A stretch of 11,993 nt of DNA from Candidatus Kaiserbacteria bacterium RIFCSPHIGHO2_12_FULL_56_13. Lineage in GTDB: Bacteria > Patescibacteriota > Minisyncoccia > Phycocordibacterales > Phycocordibacteraceae. Both the position numbers and the translations under genes were made by a program. How positions within the stretch are numbered: the stretch's first letter is position 1; the number at the start of each line of letters is the position of its first letter. Below, in pieces: positions 1-6,499 of the stretch. The stretch spans positions 1 to 11,993 of the forward strand of contig MFLS01000033.1 of the NCBI GenBank assembly GCA_001781625.1, given 5' to 3'. Under the pieces are notes generated by a model. It had not been told where the DNA came from, searched no databases, and worked only from the letters and a program-made list of their open reading frames with translations.

Positions 1-1
1 C

Positions 2-157
2 GCGGTCTTCGGGGAAGCAGGCGCATCCGGCCAGCGTTTCGACCCGAGCGACGGCGCCCCGTACGGTGCATCCGTGTCTGCAAGGTACATCGTTCCGTCG
101 TTCGACCGGTATCTCGTCACGCTCCATTCTCGTTTTCTCCTGAATAGGTCTCTGTAA
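2..157 (+). CDS. C-terminal end of an unidentified protein (partial)
   Basis: A plus-strand frame is open from the window edge to a TAA at 155-157, giving the last 51 residues of a protein that begins outside the window. It ends in a mixed hydrophobic and aromatic tail (…FDRYLVTLHSRFLLNRSL). I do not recognise the family. Most third codon positions are G or C, as in neighbouring genes, and the amino-acid mix is ordinary. This frame would be convergent with pyrF, which agrees with a minus-strand terminator lying between the two stops. A minus-strand frame from 127 overlaps the same DNA and has a good Shine-Dalgarno, so the coding strand is not certain. Confidence 0.4.
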   Translation, partial: AVFGEAGASGQRFDPSDGAPYGASVSARYIVPSFDRYLVTLHSRFLLNRSL

Positions 158-165
158 ACATTAGC

Positions 166-203
166 AGAAAAGAAATACCCGGCAACACATACGCGTTACC
201 GGG
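166..203 (-). terminator. Rho-independent-type terminator after pyrF
   Basis: Read on the minus strand, pyrF ends at 219 and is followed by a hairpin at 203-178. The stem pairs CCGGG (199-203) with CCCGG (178-182), then an A·C mismatch, then GTT (195-197) with AAC (184-186), closing an 8-nt loop. A T-rich run (TATTTCTTTTCT) follows immediately at 177-166. There is no T tract in the plus direction, so it should act on pyrF transcripts. Confidence 0.6.
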
Positions 204-218
204 GCGAAAGTTGTTGAA

Positions 219-1070
219 TTATCCAACGCTGCAACGGTCAGGAATCCGTGAGAGTGCGCCGTCGATCTCGTCAGTGAGTTTTTGTGTCGCCAATCGCGGG
301 TCAGGATTAAAGATGATTCCGCTTGAGGAATTGATAATGACGCCAGCTTTTTGCGAATTAGCGCCATTCCACACAGCTTGTGCGACATCGCCGCCCTGCG
401 TGCCGATACCAGGGATGAGGATTGGCATGGTGGGGACTAGTCCGCGTATTTCCATAAGTTCTTTTGGCGCGGTCGCTCCGACGACGAGAGCGCAATTGCC
501 GTGGGTATTCCATTGTTGCGCCACATTGAGCGCCACCTTCTCGTACAAGGGACGGAGAACGGTCGTGATTTCGTCCACGCGGTCTTGCACCAAGAGATTC
601 TGGAATTCACCGGCACCCGGGTTCGAGGTCCGACAAAGAACGATGATACCTTTGTCGTCCCGCTCAAGAAACGGCTGTAGCGCTTCTTTACCGAAATATG
701 GGTTTACCGTTACGGCGTCAGCACCGATGATCTCGAATGCCTCCGTGACGGCGCCTTTGTTGGTGTTACCGATGTCGGCGTATTTGGCATCGAGAATCAC
801 CGGAACGCCCGGGGCCTTAGTGCGAATTGTCTCGACTGTCAGCATGAGAGCGGCGAGACCCGCCGGCCCAGGGTAGAACTTGATGTTCGGCTTGTAGCAC
901 AGCGCCAGATCCTTGGTTGCCTGCACAATGTCTAGATTGAAGCGGGCTTGACCTGAAGTCCCAATGGTTTGGAATTCCTTCGGTAATCTCGATTTCTCCG
1001 CATCGAGCCCGATACAGACCCGGGCGCCTGCTGACCAACGCTTCTCGATCATTGAAAAGAACGTATTCAT
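219..1070 (-). CDS. pyrF: Orotidine 5'-phosphate decarboxylase (PyrF, long subfamily-2 type)
   Basis: Predicted cytosolic TIM-barrel enzyme converting OMP to UMP, the last step of de novo pyrimidine synthesis. The 283 residues fit the longer subfamily-2 enzymes rather than the ~230-residue E. coli type. The substrate/catalytic motif DAKYADI sits at 94-100 (D94, K96, D99), with VCIGLD at 18-23, KPN at 60-62, CRTSNPGAGEFQ at 146-157 and the phosphate-loop PGIGTQGGD at 220-228. Near the C-terminus the motif reads NSSSG (247-251), where I expect NSSR with a phosphate-binding Arg. The start is set at the ATG at 1070, which has GGGAG 6 nt upstream; the frame stays open further upstream only because it runs antisense through the tRNA. 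It is divergent from tRNA-Leu and followed by a hairpin terminator. Confidence 0.93.
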   Translation of the reverse strand: MNTFFSMIEKRWSAGARVCIGLDAEKSRLPKEFQTIGTSGQARFNLDIVQATKDLALCYKPNIKFYPGPAGLAALMLTVETIRTKAPGVPVILDAKYADIGNTNKGAVTEAFEIIGADAVTVNPYFGKEALQPFLERDDKGIIVLCRTSNPGAGEFQNLLVQDRVDEITTVLRPLYEKVALNVAQQWNTHGNCALVVGATAPKELMEIRGLVPTMPILIPGIGTQGGDVAQAVWNGANSQKAGVIINSSSGIIFNPDPRLATQKLTDEIDGALSRIPDRCSVG

Positions 1071-1120
1071 GCACATCTCCCAAGCTAGTTGCCAGCGGCA
1101 GAGTAGCATGCGCGGGGTAA

Positions 1121-1149
1121 TTCTCAAAATCAAGCGGATGTCGTAGGAT
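1121..1149 (+). promoter_or_regulatory. Candidate sigma70-type promoter for tRNA-Leu
   Basis: TTCTCA (1121-1126) and TAGGAT (1144-1149) are separated by 17 nt. Each matches 4 of 6 consensus positions, and the implied start lies just before the mature tRNA 5' end at 1159. The match is modest and rests partly on position. Confidence 0.35.
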
Positions 1150-1158
1150 GGCGATAGC

Positions 1159-1240
1159 GCCGGGGTGGCGGAATTGGCAGACGCAGCAGATTCAAAACCT
1201 GCCGCCGCAAGGCATGTGGGTTCGACTCCCACCCCCGGCA
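1159..1240 (+). tRNA. tRNA-Leu, anticodon CAA
   Basis: A complete class II tRNA cloverleaf can be drawn. The 7-bp acceptor stem is GCCGGGG (1159-1165) with CCCCGGC (1233-1239), and the discriminator is A1240. The D stem is GCG/CGC (1168-1170, 1182-1184). The anticodon loop TTCAAAA (1191-1197) gives CAA, reading UUG. The long variable arm has stem GCC/GGC with loop GCAA (1204-1213), and the T arm is GTGGG-TTCGACT-CCCAC (1216-1232). The last anticodon-stem pair (31·39) is A·C, not Watson-Crick. The 3' CCA is not encoded: CAG follows the discriminator, so a CCA-adding enzyme is needed. It lies directly upstream of parB with a 21-nt gap. Confidence 0.95.
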
Positions 1241-1249
1241 CAGATAGGT

Positions 1250-1255
1250 TAGAAT
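1250..1255 (+). promoter_or_regulatory. -10-like hexamer 6 nt before the parB start
   Basis: TAGAAT ends 6 nt before the parB ATG, so transcription from it would begin at or next to the start codon. There is no acceptable -35 at normal spacing because that position falls in the tRNA T arm. Readthrough from the tRNA promoter is an equally good explanation. Confidence 0.3.
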
Positions 1256-1261
1256 AATCGC

Positions 1262-2257
1262 ATGAGCGATGCGTATGTGCCGACGAAATACGACTCGGTC
1301 TTTTGGATCGAGGTCGACAAGATTAAGCCGAACCCCTTTCAGCCGCGCCGTGAGTTCGACGAAGGGAAGCTTGCAGCTCTCGCCGAGTCGATCCGCCAGT
1401 ATGGCGTTCTCCAACCCCTTGTGGTTACACGCAAGGATGTCGAGAAGGAGGGCGGGGGGCTCTCAAGCGAATACGAGCTCATTTCAGGCGAGCGGCGGCT
1501 CCGCGCGGCAAAACTCATTGCCTTAGCGACCGTGCCGGTCGTGATACGCCACGGCGAGAATAATCTCACCAAGCTCGAGCTCGCCATCATCGAGAACCTG
1601 CAGAGGGAGGATCTGAATGCCATCGATCGTGCGAAGGCCCTACAAAAATTGGTGAAGGAGTTCGGCCTTCGGCATGCGCAAGTGGCGGCAAAGATCGGCA
1701 AAAGCCGCGAGTATGTGAGTAACAGCATCCGTCTCCTCTCCTTGCCTGACTATATGCAGCAGGCGATGGTTAACCGCGAGCTCTCTGAAGGCCACGCGCG
1801 CTCCCTGCTCGCCTTGAACAGCAAGCCCGAAGAGCGCGAAACCCTTTTCAAGGAGATCGTGCTTAAAAAGATGTCAGTAAGAGCGGCCGAGCAAGTCGCG
1901 CGCTCGATTGCGCAAGATCGTGTAAGGAGATATCACCGCAAATCGCCCGAAATGATTGAGATCGAGAAATCCCTCACCGAAACCTTGGGCACGCGTGTCA
2001 TCATCGAGGCCAACGAGCAAGGGGGGCGTCTCATGATAGACTTCTTTTCGCCTGAAGATCTCTCAACTCTTGTGTCGTCGCTTGCGGAGCGGCAGACCGC
2101 AGAGCAATCCGCCGCTTTGTCTCGAGCGGAGTCGGGGGGTGTTTCTCCAGTGCCGAACACAACGCCAGTCGAACCCCCCGTTTTCCCGAACACGACGCAG
2201 GTGGGACGTGACGAAGGCGGCGATGATCTCTACTCGGTTAAGAATTTCTCGGTGTAG
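1262..2257 (+). CDS. parB: ParB family chromosome-partitioning CTPase clamp
   Basis: Expected to bind parS sites, load and slide on DNA in a CTP-dependent way, and work with a ParA ATPase in origin segregation. The 331-residue protein has the full ParB layout: NPFQPR (24-29), the CTP-binding motif GERRLRAA (76-83), ENLQREDLN (111-119), and a helix-turn-helix with recognition region around 138-161. LSEGHARSLL (174-183) follows, then a linker and a C-terminal dimerisation-like segment around 232-275. The tail after residue 280 is Pro/Thr/Ser-rich and looks disordered. No Shine-Dalgarno stands in front of the ATG. The stop overlaps the convergent relA/spoT gene by 20 bp. I see no parA in the window and no parS-like 16-mer. 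Confidence 0.95.
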   Translation: MSDAYVPTKYDSVFWIEVDKIKPNPFQPRREFDEGKLAALAESIRQYGVLQPLVVTRKDVEKEGGGLSSEYELISGERRLRAAKLIALATVPVVIRHGENNLTKLELAIIENLQREDLNAIDRAKALQKLVKEFGLRHAQVAAKIGKSREYVSNSIRLLSLPDYMQQAMVNRELSEGHARSLLALNSKPEERETLFKEIVLKKMSVRAAEQVARSIAQDRVRRYHRKSPEMIEIEKSLTETLGTRVIIEANEQGGRLMIDFFSPEDLSTLVSSLAERQTAEQSAALSRAESGGVSPVPNTTPVEPPVFPNTTQVGRDEGGDDLYSVKNFSV

Positions 2258-3833
2258 TACGGCGCCTGCGAACCCTTTGTCGTCGCCGACCGACCTCGGT
2301 GAGCCCGAGAGCGGTGCGGATCTGCTTTTTTGCGAGCGCTGTCTTGGTGGCGGCGAGCCATTTTTCAGAGGGGTGCGCTGATTCGCGTCTGATGATTTCG
2401 ACGACATCGCCATTATGCAAGGACGTCTCAAAGGGGACCAGCTTGCCGTTCACTTTCGCGCCTTGCGTGTGGTCCCCAAGGTCAGTGTGTATCGCGTAGG
2501 CAAAATCTATCGGTGTCGCGCCGTAGGGGAGGTCGACGACGTCGCCCTTCGGGGTGAAGAGAAAAACCCGATGGGAGAAAAAGTCCTCTTTAAGCCCCTC
2601 TACGAATTCTCGAGAACCCGCGATCTCGGCATGCGCTTCTGCAAGCTCTGAAAGCCAGCGCGGCGACTCGGCGGACTTTCCGTTGTCGCTTGCGAGAGAC
2701 ATTGGAGTCGATGGCTTCTTGCTGAAGTTGAGGAGCGAGGGGATCAAGGAACGCACCCATGAGAAGGAAAGTGTGGCAAATGAGCCCCTAGACGCTTCTT
2801 TGTGGAGTTGTTTATACGACATGTGCGATGCGATACCGTATTGCGCGTCGCGGTGCATCTCTTCAGTACGTATCTGCATCTCGACGATGCCGGCGTCTTT
2901 GGTGAGCACGGTCGTGTGGATGGAACGATAGCCGTTTGGCTTTTTGAAGGCGATGTAATCCTTAAATTCGCCCGGCAAGGGCTTGTAAAGCGCATGTACG
3001 ATGCCGAGCGCTGTGTAGCAGTCGTTCTCTCCCGCGACGATGATGCGCAGCGCCGCTATGTCATGGATCTTGGTGATGTCGTCGTTCTTGCGCTTTAACT
3101 TTTGGTGCAAGCTCCAGAGTCCCTTAATGCGGATATCGGTGCGAAAATCGCGTAAACCCCTTTTTACGAGCTCGTGTCGCAAGACCTTCTGCACTTTCGC
3201 GAGGCCCGGCTCGGTCTCTTTGGTCGCAAGTTTGCGCACTTCAAGGATGTGCGCGTAGGCGTCAGGATCAACAAAGGGGAAGGCGAGGTCTTCAAGTTCG
3301 CGCTTCATCTTACCCATTCCAAGCCGGTCAGCGATCGGAGCATAAATCTCGAGTGTCTCGAGAGCGATGCGACGCCGCTTTTCTTCAGGGACATACTCCA
3401 AGGTCGTCATGTTGTGGTAGCGGTCAGCAAGCTTGACAATAAGGACGCGGATATCAGAAGCGGTCGCGATGAGGAGCCGACGCAAGGATTCAGCGTGTCG
3501 CTCGGCGCCGCGATATTTGTGTTTGCCGAGCTTCGTGACGCCTTCGACGACGAAGAGCACCTCTTTGCCGAACTCCTTCTCGATCTCTTTGGGGACCGCA
3601 CGCGCGTCCTCAACGGCGTCATGGAAAAGACCGGCGACGATGGTAGTGACATCCATTCCCATCTCGGCAAGTTGTTTTGCGATTGCGGCAGGGTGGATAA
3701 AGTAGGGCTCGCCCGAGTAGCGCGTGTGCCCCTCGTGCGCTTTTTTTGAAAACTCGTACGCTTTCGCGACAAGTTCTCGATCCGCCTCTGAGTCGCTTCG
3801 CATTTCCCCAAGGATCTCCTTGACGGTTGTCAT
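2238..3833 (-). CDS. RelA/SpoT homologue, bifunctional-type (p)ppGpp synthetase/hydrolase lacking ACT
   Basis: Long RSH enzyme of the stringent response. The N-terminal HD hydrolase domain appears intact: H47 in FIHP, H71-D72-x-x-E75-D76 in the FHDAVED stretch, and D137 in LADRYHNM. The synthetase domain (about 225-340) has RIKGLWSLHQKL, DIAALRII, NGYRSIHTTV (300-309) and EMQIRTEEMH (318-327). The four-residue motif that separates bifunctional (RxKD) from synthetase-only (ExDD) enzymes reads EFKD at 289-292. A TGS domain follows (VFLFTPKGDVVDLPYGATP…AKVNGKLV). The protein stops at 531 residues with an Arg-rich tail; the zinc/helical and ACT domains of ~700-residue enzymes are absent. The ATG at 3833 has no Shine-Dalgarno but a TATACT box 6 nt before it. 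Its 3' end runs 20 bp into parB. Confidence 0.93.
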   Translation of the reverse strand: MTTVKEILGEMRSDSEADRELVAKAYEFSKKAHEGHTRYSGEPYFIHPAAIAKQLAEMGMDVTTIVAGLFHDAVEDARAVPKEIEKEFGKEVLFVVEGVTKLGKHKYRGAERHAESLRRLLIATASDIRVLIVKLADRYHNMTTLEYVPEEKRRRIALETLEIYAPIADRLGMGKMKRELEDLAFPFVDPDAYAHILEVRKLATKETEPGLAKVQKVLRHELVKRGLRDFRTDIRIKGLWSLHQKLKRKNDDITKIHDIAALRIIVAGENDCYTALGIVHALYKPLPGEFKDYIAFKKPNGYRSIHTTVLTKDAGIVEMQIRTEEMHRDAQYGIASHMSYKQLHKEASRGSFATLSFSWVRSLIPSLLNFSKKPSTPMSLASDNGKSAESPRWLSELAEAHAEIAGSREFVEGLKEDFFSHRVFLFTPKGDVVDLPYGATPIDFAYAIHTDLGDHTQGAKVNGKLVPFETSLHNGDVVEIIRRESAHPSEKWLAATKTALAKKQIRTALGLTEVGRRRQRVRRRRTTPRNS

Positions 3834-3847
3834 CCGCGTAGTATATT
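3820..3847 (+). promoter_or_regulatory. Strong sigma70-type promoter for the small Cys-rich gene
   Basis: TTGACG (3820-3825) and TATATT (3842-3847) are spaced by 16 nt, each 5 of 6 to consensus. The -35 lies inside the 5' end of the opposing relA/spoT gene. The predicted start is near 3854, leaving about 28 nt of leader before the ATG at 3882. The box overlaps the relA/spoT -10 on the other strand, so the two promoters should interfere. Confidence 0.6.
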
Positions 3848-3868
3848 GAGTGTCAGAAATTCTGCAAA
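3840..3868 (-). promoter_or_regulatory. Promoter of relA/spoT, leaderless arrangement
   Basis: On the minus strand TTTGCA (3868-3863) and TATACT (3845-3840) are 17 nt apart. ATG starts 6 nt after the -10, where transcription would normally begin, and there is no Shine-Dalgarno. This suggests a leaderless mRNA. Confidence 0.55.
3854..3864. repeat. Small inverted repeat CAGAA-A-TTCTG between divergent promoters
   Basis: CAGAA (3854-3858) and TTCTG (3860-3864) form a perfect 5-bp inverted repeat around a single A. It sits in the relA/spoT spacer and at the predicted 5' end of the small plus-strand transcript. It could be an operator seen by both promoters, but a repeat this short also arises by chance. 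Confidence 0.25.
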
Positions 3869-3881
3869 TATGGGGAACGAG

Positions 3882-4073
3882 ATGGAGATGTGTTTCTGCA
3901 ACAGGCGAATCTTGGAATGCCCGGGCCCTCTGGCGTGCACGAAGATTCGTGTACGAAATGGTCAGGCGTATCGTGTGCGTACCGAATGCACGATGGACAC
4001 CGACCTGATCCCGAGTTCAACCGAAGAGCTAATTCCTGCGGCCCAAGCGCGCGAAGCGGGGCTCATACCGTGA
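3882..4073 (+). CDS. Small Cys-rich protein of unknown function (63 aa)
   Basis: I do not recognise this protein. It occupies the gap between relA/spoT and topA, opposite in strand to both, with its own consensus-like promoter (3820-3847) and an intrinsic terminator starting 10 nt after its TGA. The ATG at 3882 has GGGGA 5 nt upstream; ATGs at 3870 and 3888 are in frame and also possible. The N-terminal half carries Cys4, 6, 13, 19 and 36 (CFC, LECPG, LACTK, TEC), spaced like a small metal site or redox motif. The C-terminal half is acidic to neutral with a recurring LIP triplet (LIPSSTEELIP…AGLIP). No signal peptide or membrane segment is visible. The promoter, ribosome site, ORF and terminator all agree, which is why I call it a gene; a structured RNA is the alternative. 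Confidence 0.6.
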   Translation: MEMCFCNRRILECPGPLACTKIRVRNGQAYRVRTECTMDTDLIPSSTEELIPAAQAREAGLIP

Positions 4074-4082
4074 AGTCACTGC

Positions 4083-4121
4083 GCGCCGCGACTGAGCATG
4101 CTCAGCCACGGCGCTTTTTTT
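4083..4121 (+). terminator. Intrinsic terminator after the small Cys-rich gene
   Basis: The outer stem is GCGCCG (4083-4088) with CGGCGC (4109-4114). After a 3-by-3 internal loop that can hold one G-C pair, the inner stem is CTGAGC (4092-4097) with GCTCAG (4100-4105). Seven T residues follow at 4115-4121. The T run exists only in the plus direction. It overlaps the last two bases of the convergent topA gene. Confidence 0.85.
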
Positions 4122-6462
4122 ATTTCAGTAATTCAGCGGCAGCTTCAGGAGTGAGAGAGGCGGCGTCGATATTTTCTGGCAGATAAATTCGGCGCAGGCC
4201 GCGCTTTATGAAAAGGCCGCTTTTTGACTTGTATAAAGTGATCTGCTTCTTCGTGCGTGGATGGGGCCCCAATTCACGCACGATTGCAACACCCTTCGGT
4301 GGCCGCTTCGGCTCGGCAAGCAAGGCAAGGGCTTCATCAAGCGTGATCGTGTGCGGATCACCCTTTTTGATAGAGCGAAATTCGCCATCGTGCCCGACAT
4401 AGGGGCCGAAGCGGCCGATCGAGGCGATGACGGGCTTGCTGGTCGAGGGATGCACGCCAAGTTCGCGCGGGAGCGATAGATATTTCACCGCATCTTCGAG
4501 CGTCACCTCGGCAGGATTTTTACCGGGAGGGACTGAAGCGCGTTTGGCGGCAATGCGTGGCCGTCCGCGCCCTCTCTTTTGCGGCTCACCCTCAAGCGCC
4601 ATTTCAACATAAGGGCCGAAGCGGCCGGTACGTACATAAATCTCCGCCCCTGTCTTGGGGTGGGTGCCAAGCGGCACCTCTTCAGCGAGTAAGGCGCCGT
4701 CTTCGCGCCGTGCCCCTTTGCACTTCGGGTAGCGCTTACAGCTCATAAAGATGCCGCCGCGGCCGAGTTTGTACTCCATGGGGCCTTTGCAAATGGGGCA
4801 GGGAAACTCTTTCGGCGCGTCCCCAAGAGAGGTCGCCTTTGGGAGCTTGTCTTTTGCACGCACCGCCTTTTCAAAAGGGCCGTAAAAATCAGTCAGGGTC
4901 TTTTCATAACCACGCTCGCCGCGTGCGATCTCGTCAAGCTCATTCTCCATCTCTGCGGTGAAGGTGTCACTGATGTAGTCGGTAAAATTTTCTTCGAGCC
5001 AGAGAGAGACCACCATTCCGGTTGCCGTCGGTAGTAGGGTCCGACCCTGTTTCTCGACATAGCCGCGGTCAGCGATGGTCTTCATGATCGAGGCATACGT
5101 CGACGGGCGGCCGATGCCGCGCTTCTCAAGCTCTTTAATAAGGCCCGCTTCGGTATAGCGCTTGGGCGGCTCGGTCTGCTTTTCGTCAGCGGCAAGTGAG
5201 AGGAGGGTGAGCGGGTCGCTCACCGCGAGCTTGGGGAGTTCGACATCTTCACTCCGTGCCCGCGTATCAAGAGCCATCCAGCCGGCGAAGAGGACGCGCG
5301 AGCCGTTTGCGACAAAGGGTGGGATCGCTACGTTCGCAGCGAGGGAGATCGCGGTGCGCATGATGCGTGCGCCCGCCATTTGCGAGGCCAAGGCGCGAAT
5401 GCGGATGAGCGTGTAGAGCCGTTCTTCATCAGACGTTGCTCCCGCTTTTACTTTTGTCGGGTCGGTGGGGCGGATCGCCTCATGTGCCTCTTGCGCATTT
5501 TTGCTCGTGGTCTTATAGACGCGTGCCTCAACAAACTCTTTGCCAAACTCGCGTTCGACCGTGCTCGCCATTTTTGTCACGGCCTCTTTCGCAAGATTCA
5601 CTGAATCGGTGCGTATATAGGTGATATGCCCGGCCTCGTAGAGTTTTTGCGCCGCTCGCATGGTGCGTGCGGGGGCAAAGCCGAGGCGCGTTGAGGCCAC
5701 CTGCTGCAAGGTCGAGGTGGTGAAGGGCGGCCGCGGGGCGCGCTCCTCGGCTTTTTCAGCAATATCGGCAACGCTCCATGAGGCGGTGCGTCCTGCCGCA
5801 ACGATACGTTCGGCCTCTTCTTTTGTGTTGGGGCGCTCACTGCAGAGGGCGGCGAGCTCGCCCGCTTTTGAGGAGAAGCGGGCGTTGAGGATATAATAGG
5901 TCTCAGGGACAAATGCTTTTATCTCGCGTTCGCGTTCAGCGAGGATGCGCAAGGCCGGCGATTGTACGCGGCCCGCCGAGAGTCCGTAGCGGACCTTTTT
6001 CCATATCAAGCCCGAGAGATCGTAACCCACGATCCGGTCGAGGACGCGCCGCGCCTCCTGGGCGCGGCGCAGGTGTTCGTCGATCGTGCGTGGGTGCGCC
6101 AAGGCCTCCTCGATCGCGCTCTTGGTGATCTCGTGAAAAACGACGCGCTTCGGGTTTTTGAGCCCTGCCGCCTCCTTGATGTGCCAGGCGATCGCCTCGC
6201 CCTCGCGGTCGGGGTCGGTCGCGAGGTAAATTTCATCGGCCTTTTCAGCTGCGCGCTTGATCCGCTCGATCACCTCGCGCTTCTCGGCAGGCACGACATA
6301 GCGCGGCGCAAAGCCCTCATCGATCGCGACTGCATCCTTGTTCGATTTGGGCAAATCGCGGACATGCCCGACCGAAGCGAGGACGGTATACTCCTTGCCT
6401 AAATAGCTGCTCACGGTGCGGGCTTTCGTCGGCGACTCGACGATCAATAGTTTTTTACTCAC
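4120..6462 (-). CDS. topA: DNA topoisomerase I (type IA, omega protein)
   Basis: ATP-independent relaxation of negatively supercoiled DNA by cleavage of one strand. Toprim signatures are present: IVESPTKA (7-14, E9) and DPDREGEAIAWH (83-94, acidic D83, D85, E87). The active-site Tyr is Y282 in GHITYIRTDS. LSAGRVQSPALR (161-172) and KRGIGRPSTYASI (447-459) mark the conserved core. After the core there is a single C4 zinc ribbon (C555, C558, C575, C581), an AT-hook-like basic stretch KRGRGRPR (629-636), and C-terminal repeats with GRFGPYV at 613-619 and 683-689 plus a degenerate third copy around 746-760. The start is a GTG at 6462. It lies 63 nt after dprA on the same strand, and may also have its own promoter in that gap. 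Confidence 0.97.
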   Translation of the reverse strand: MSKKLLIVESPTKARTVSSYLGKEYTVLASVGHVRDLPKSNKDAVAIDEGFAPRYVVPAEKREVIERIKRAAEKADEIYLATDPDREGEAIAWHIKEAAGLKNPKRVVFHEITKSAIEEALAHPRTIDEHLRRAQEARRVLDRIVGYDLSGLIWKKVRYGLSAGRVQSPALRILAEREREIKAFVPETYYILNARFSSKAGELAALCSERPNTKEEAERIVAAGRTASWSVADIAEKAEERAPRPPFTTSTLQQVASTRLGFAPARTMRAAQKLYEAGHITYIRTDSVNLAKEAVTKMASTVEREFGKEFVEARVYKTTSKNAQEAHEAIRPTDPTKVKAGATSDEERLYTLIRIRALASQMAGARIMRTAISLAANVAIPPFVANGSRVLFAGWMALDTRARSEDVELPKLAVSDPLTLLSLAADEKQTEPPKRYTEAGLIKELEKRGIGRPSTYASIMKTIADRGYVEKQGRTLLPTATGMVVSLWLEENFTDYISDTFTAEMENELDEIARGERGYEKTLTDFYGPFEKAVRAKDKLPKATSLGDAPKEFPCPICKGPMEYKLGRGGIFMSCKRYPKCKGARREDGALLAEEVPLGTHPKTGAEIYVRTGRFGPYVEMALEGEPQKRGRGRPRIAAKRASVPPGKNPAEVTLEDAVKYLSLPRELGVHPSTSKPVIASIGRFGPYVGHDGEFRSIKKGDPHTITLDEALALLAEPKRPPKGVAIVRELGPHPRTKKQITLYKSKSGLFIKRGLRRIYLPENIDAASLTPEAAAELLK
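4395..4630. repeat. Repeated segment encoding the two GRFGPYV modules of TopA
   Basis: The 13-mer GGCCGAAGCGGCC occurs at 4404-4416 and at 4614-4626, in nearly the same flanking sequence (CATA(A/G)GGGCCGAAGCGG…). Each copy is a 5-bp inverted repeat around AAG. Both encode the GRFGPYV stretch of the C-terminal repeats, so protein-level duplication explains it best. Confidence 0.6.
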
Positions 6463-6469
6463 GCCCTAA

Positions 6470-6499
6470 CACATACCTCGTATGTACATGTGCGGTCAA
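6470..6499 (-). promoter_or_regulatory. Candidate topA promoter with overlapping inverted repeat
   Basis: On the minus strand TTGACC (6499-6494, 5 of 6) is followed after 18 nt by TATGTG (6475-6470, 3 of 6), with the GTG start 7 nt later. A perfect inverted repeat, ACATAC-CTC-GTATGT (6471-6485 on the plus strand), covers the -10 and much of the spacer and could be an operator. The -10 is weak, so readthrough from dprA is also plausible. Confidence 0.35.

Noticed and set aside
1..127. Minus-strand ORF from an ATG at 127 with AGGAG 9 nt upstream, leaving the window
   Set aside because: The visible 42 residues are unusually rich in Arg and Cys, the pyrF terminator lies just upstream with no promoter after it, and the plus-strand frame is better behaved. 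Sequence left of the window would settle it.
1071..1241. N-terminal extension of pyrF running through the tRNA-Leu region on the minus strand
   Set aside because: It is antisense to the tRNA (the familiar artefact beginning MPGVGVEPT), and the ATG at 1070 has a good Shine-Dalgarno at proper spacing.
3174..3749. 191-codon plus-strand ORF inside relA/spoT
   Set aside because: It is a complementary-strand shadow of the conserved HD and linker region with no recognisable motif or ribosome site.
3890..4186. 98-codon plus-strand ORF overlapping the small Cys-rich gene in another frame
   Set aside because: It reads through the strong terminator at 4083-4121 and into the 3' end of topA; the other frame stops just before the terminator.
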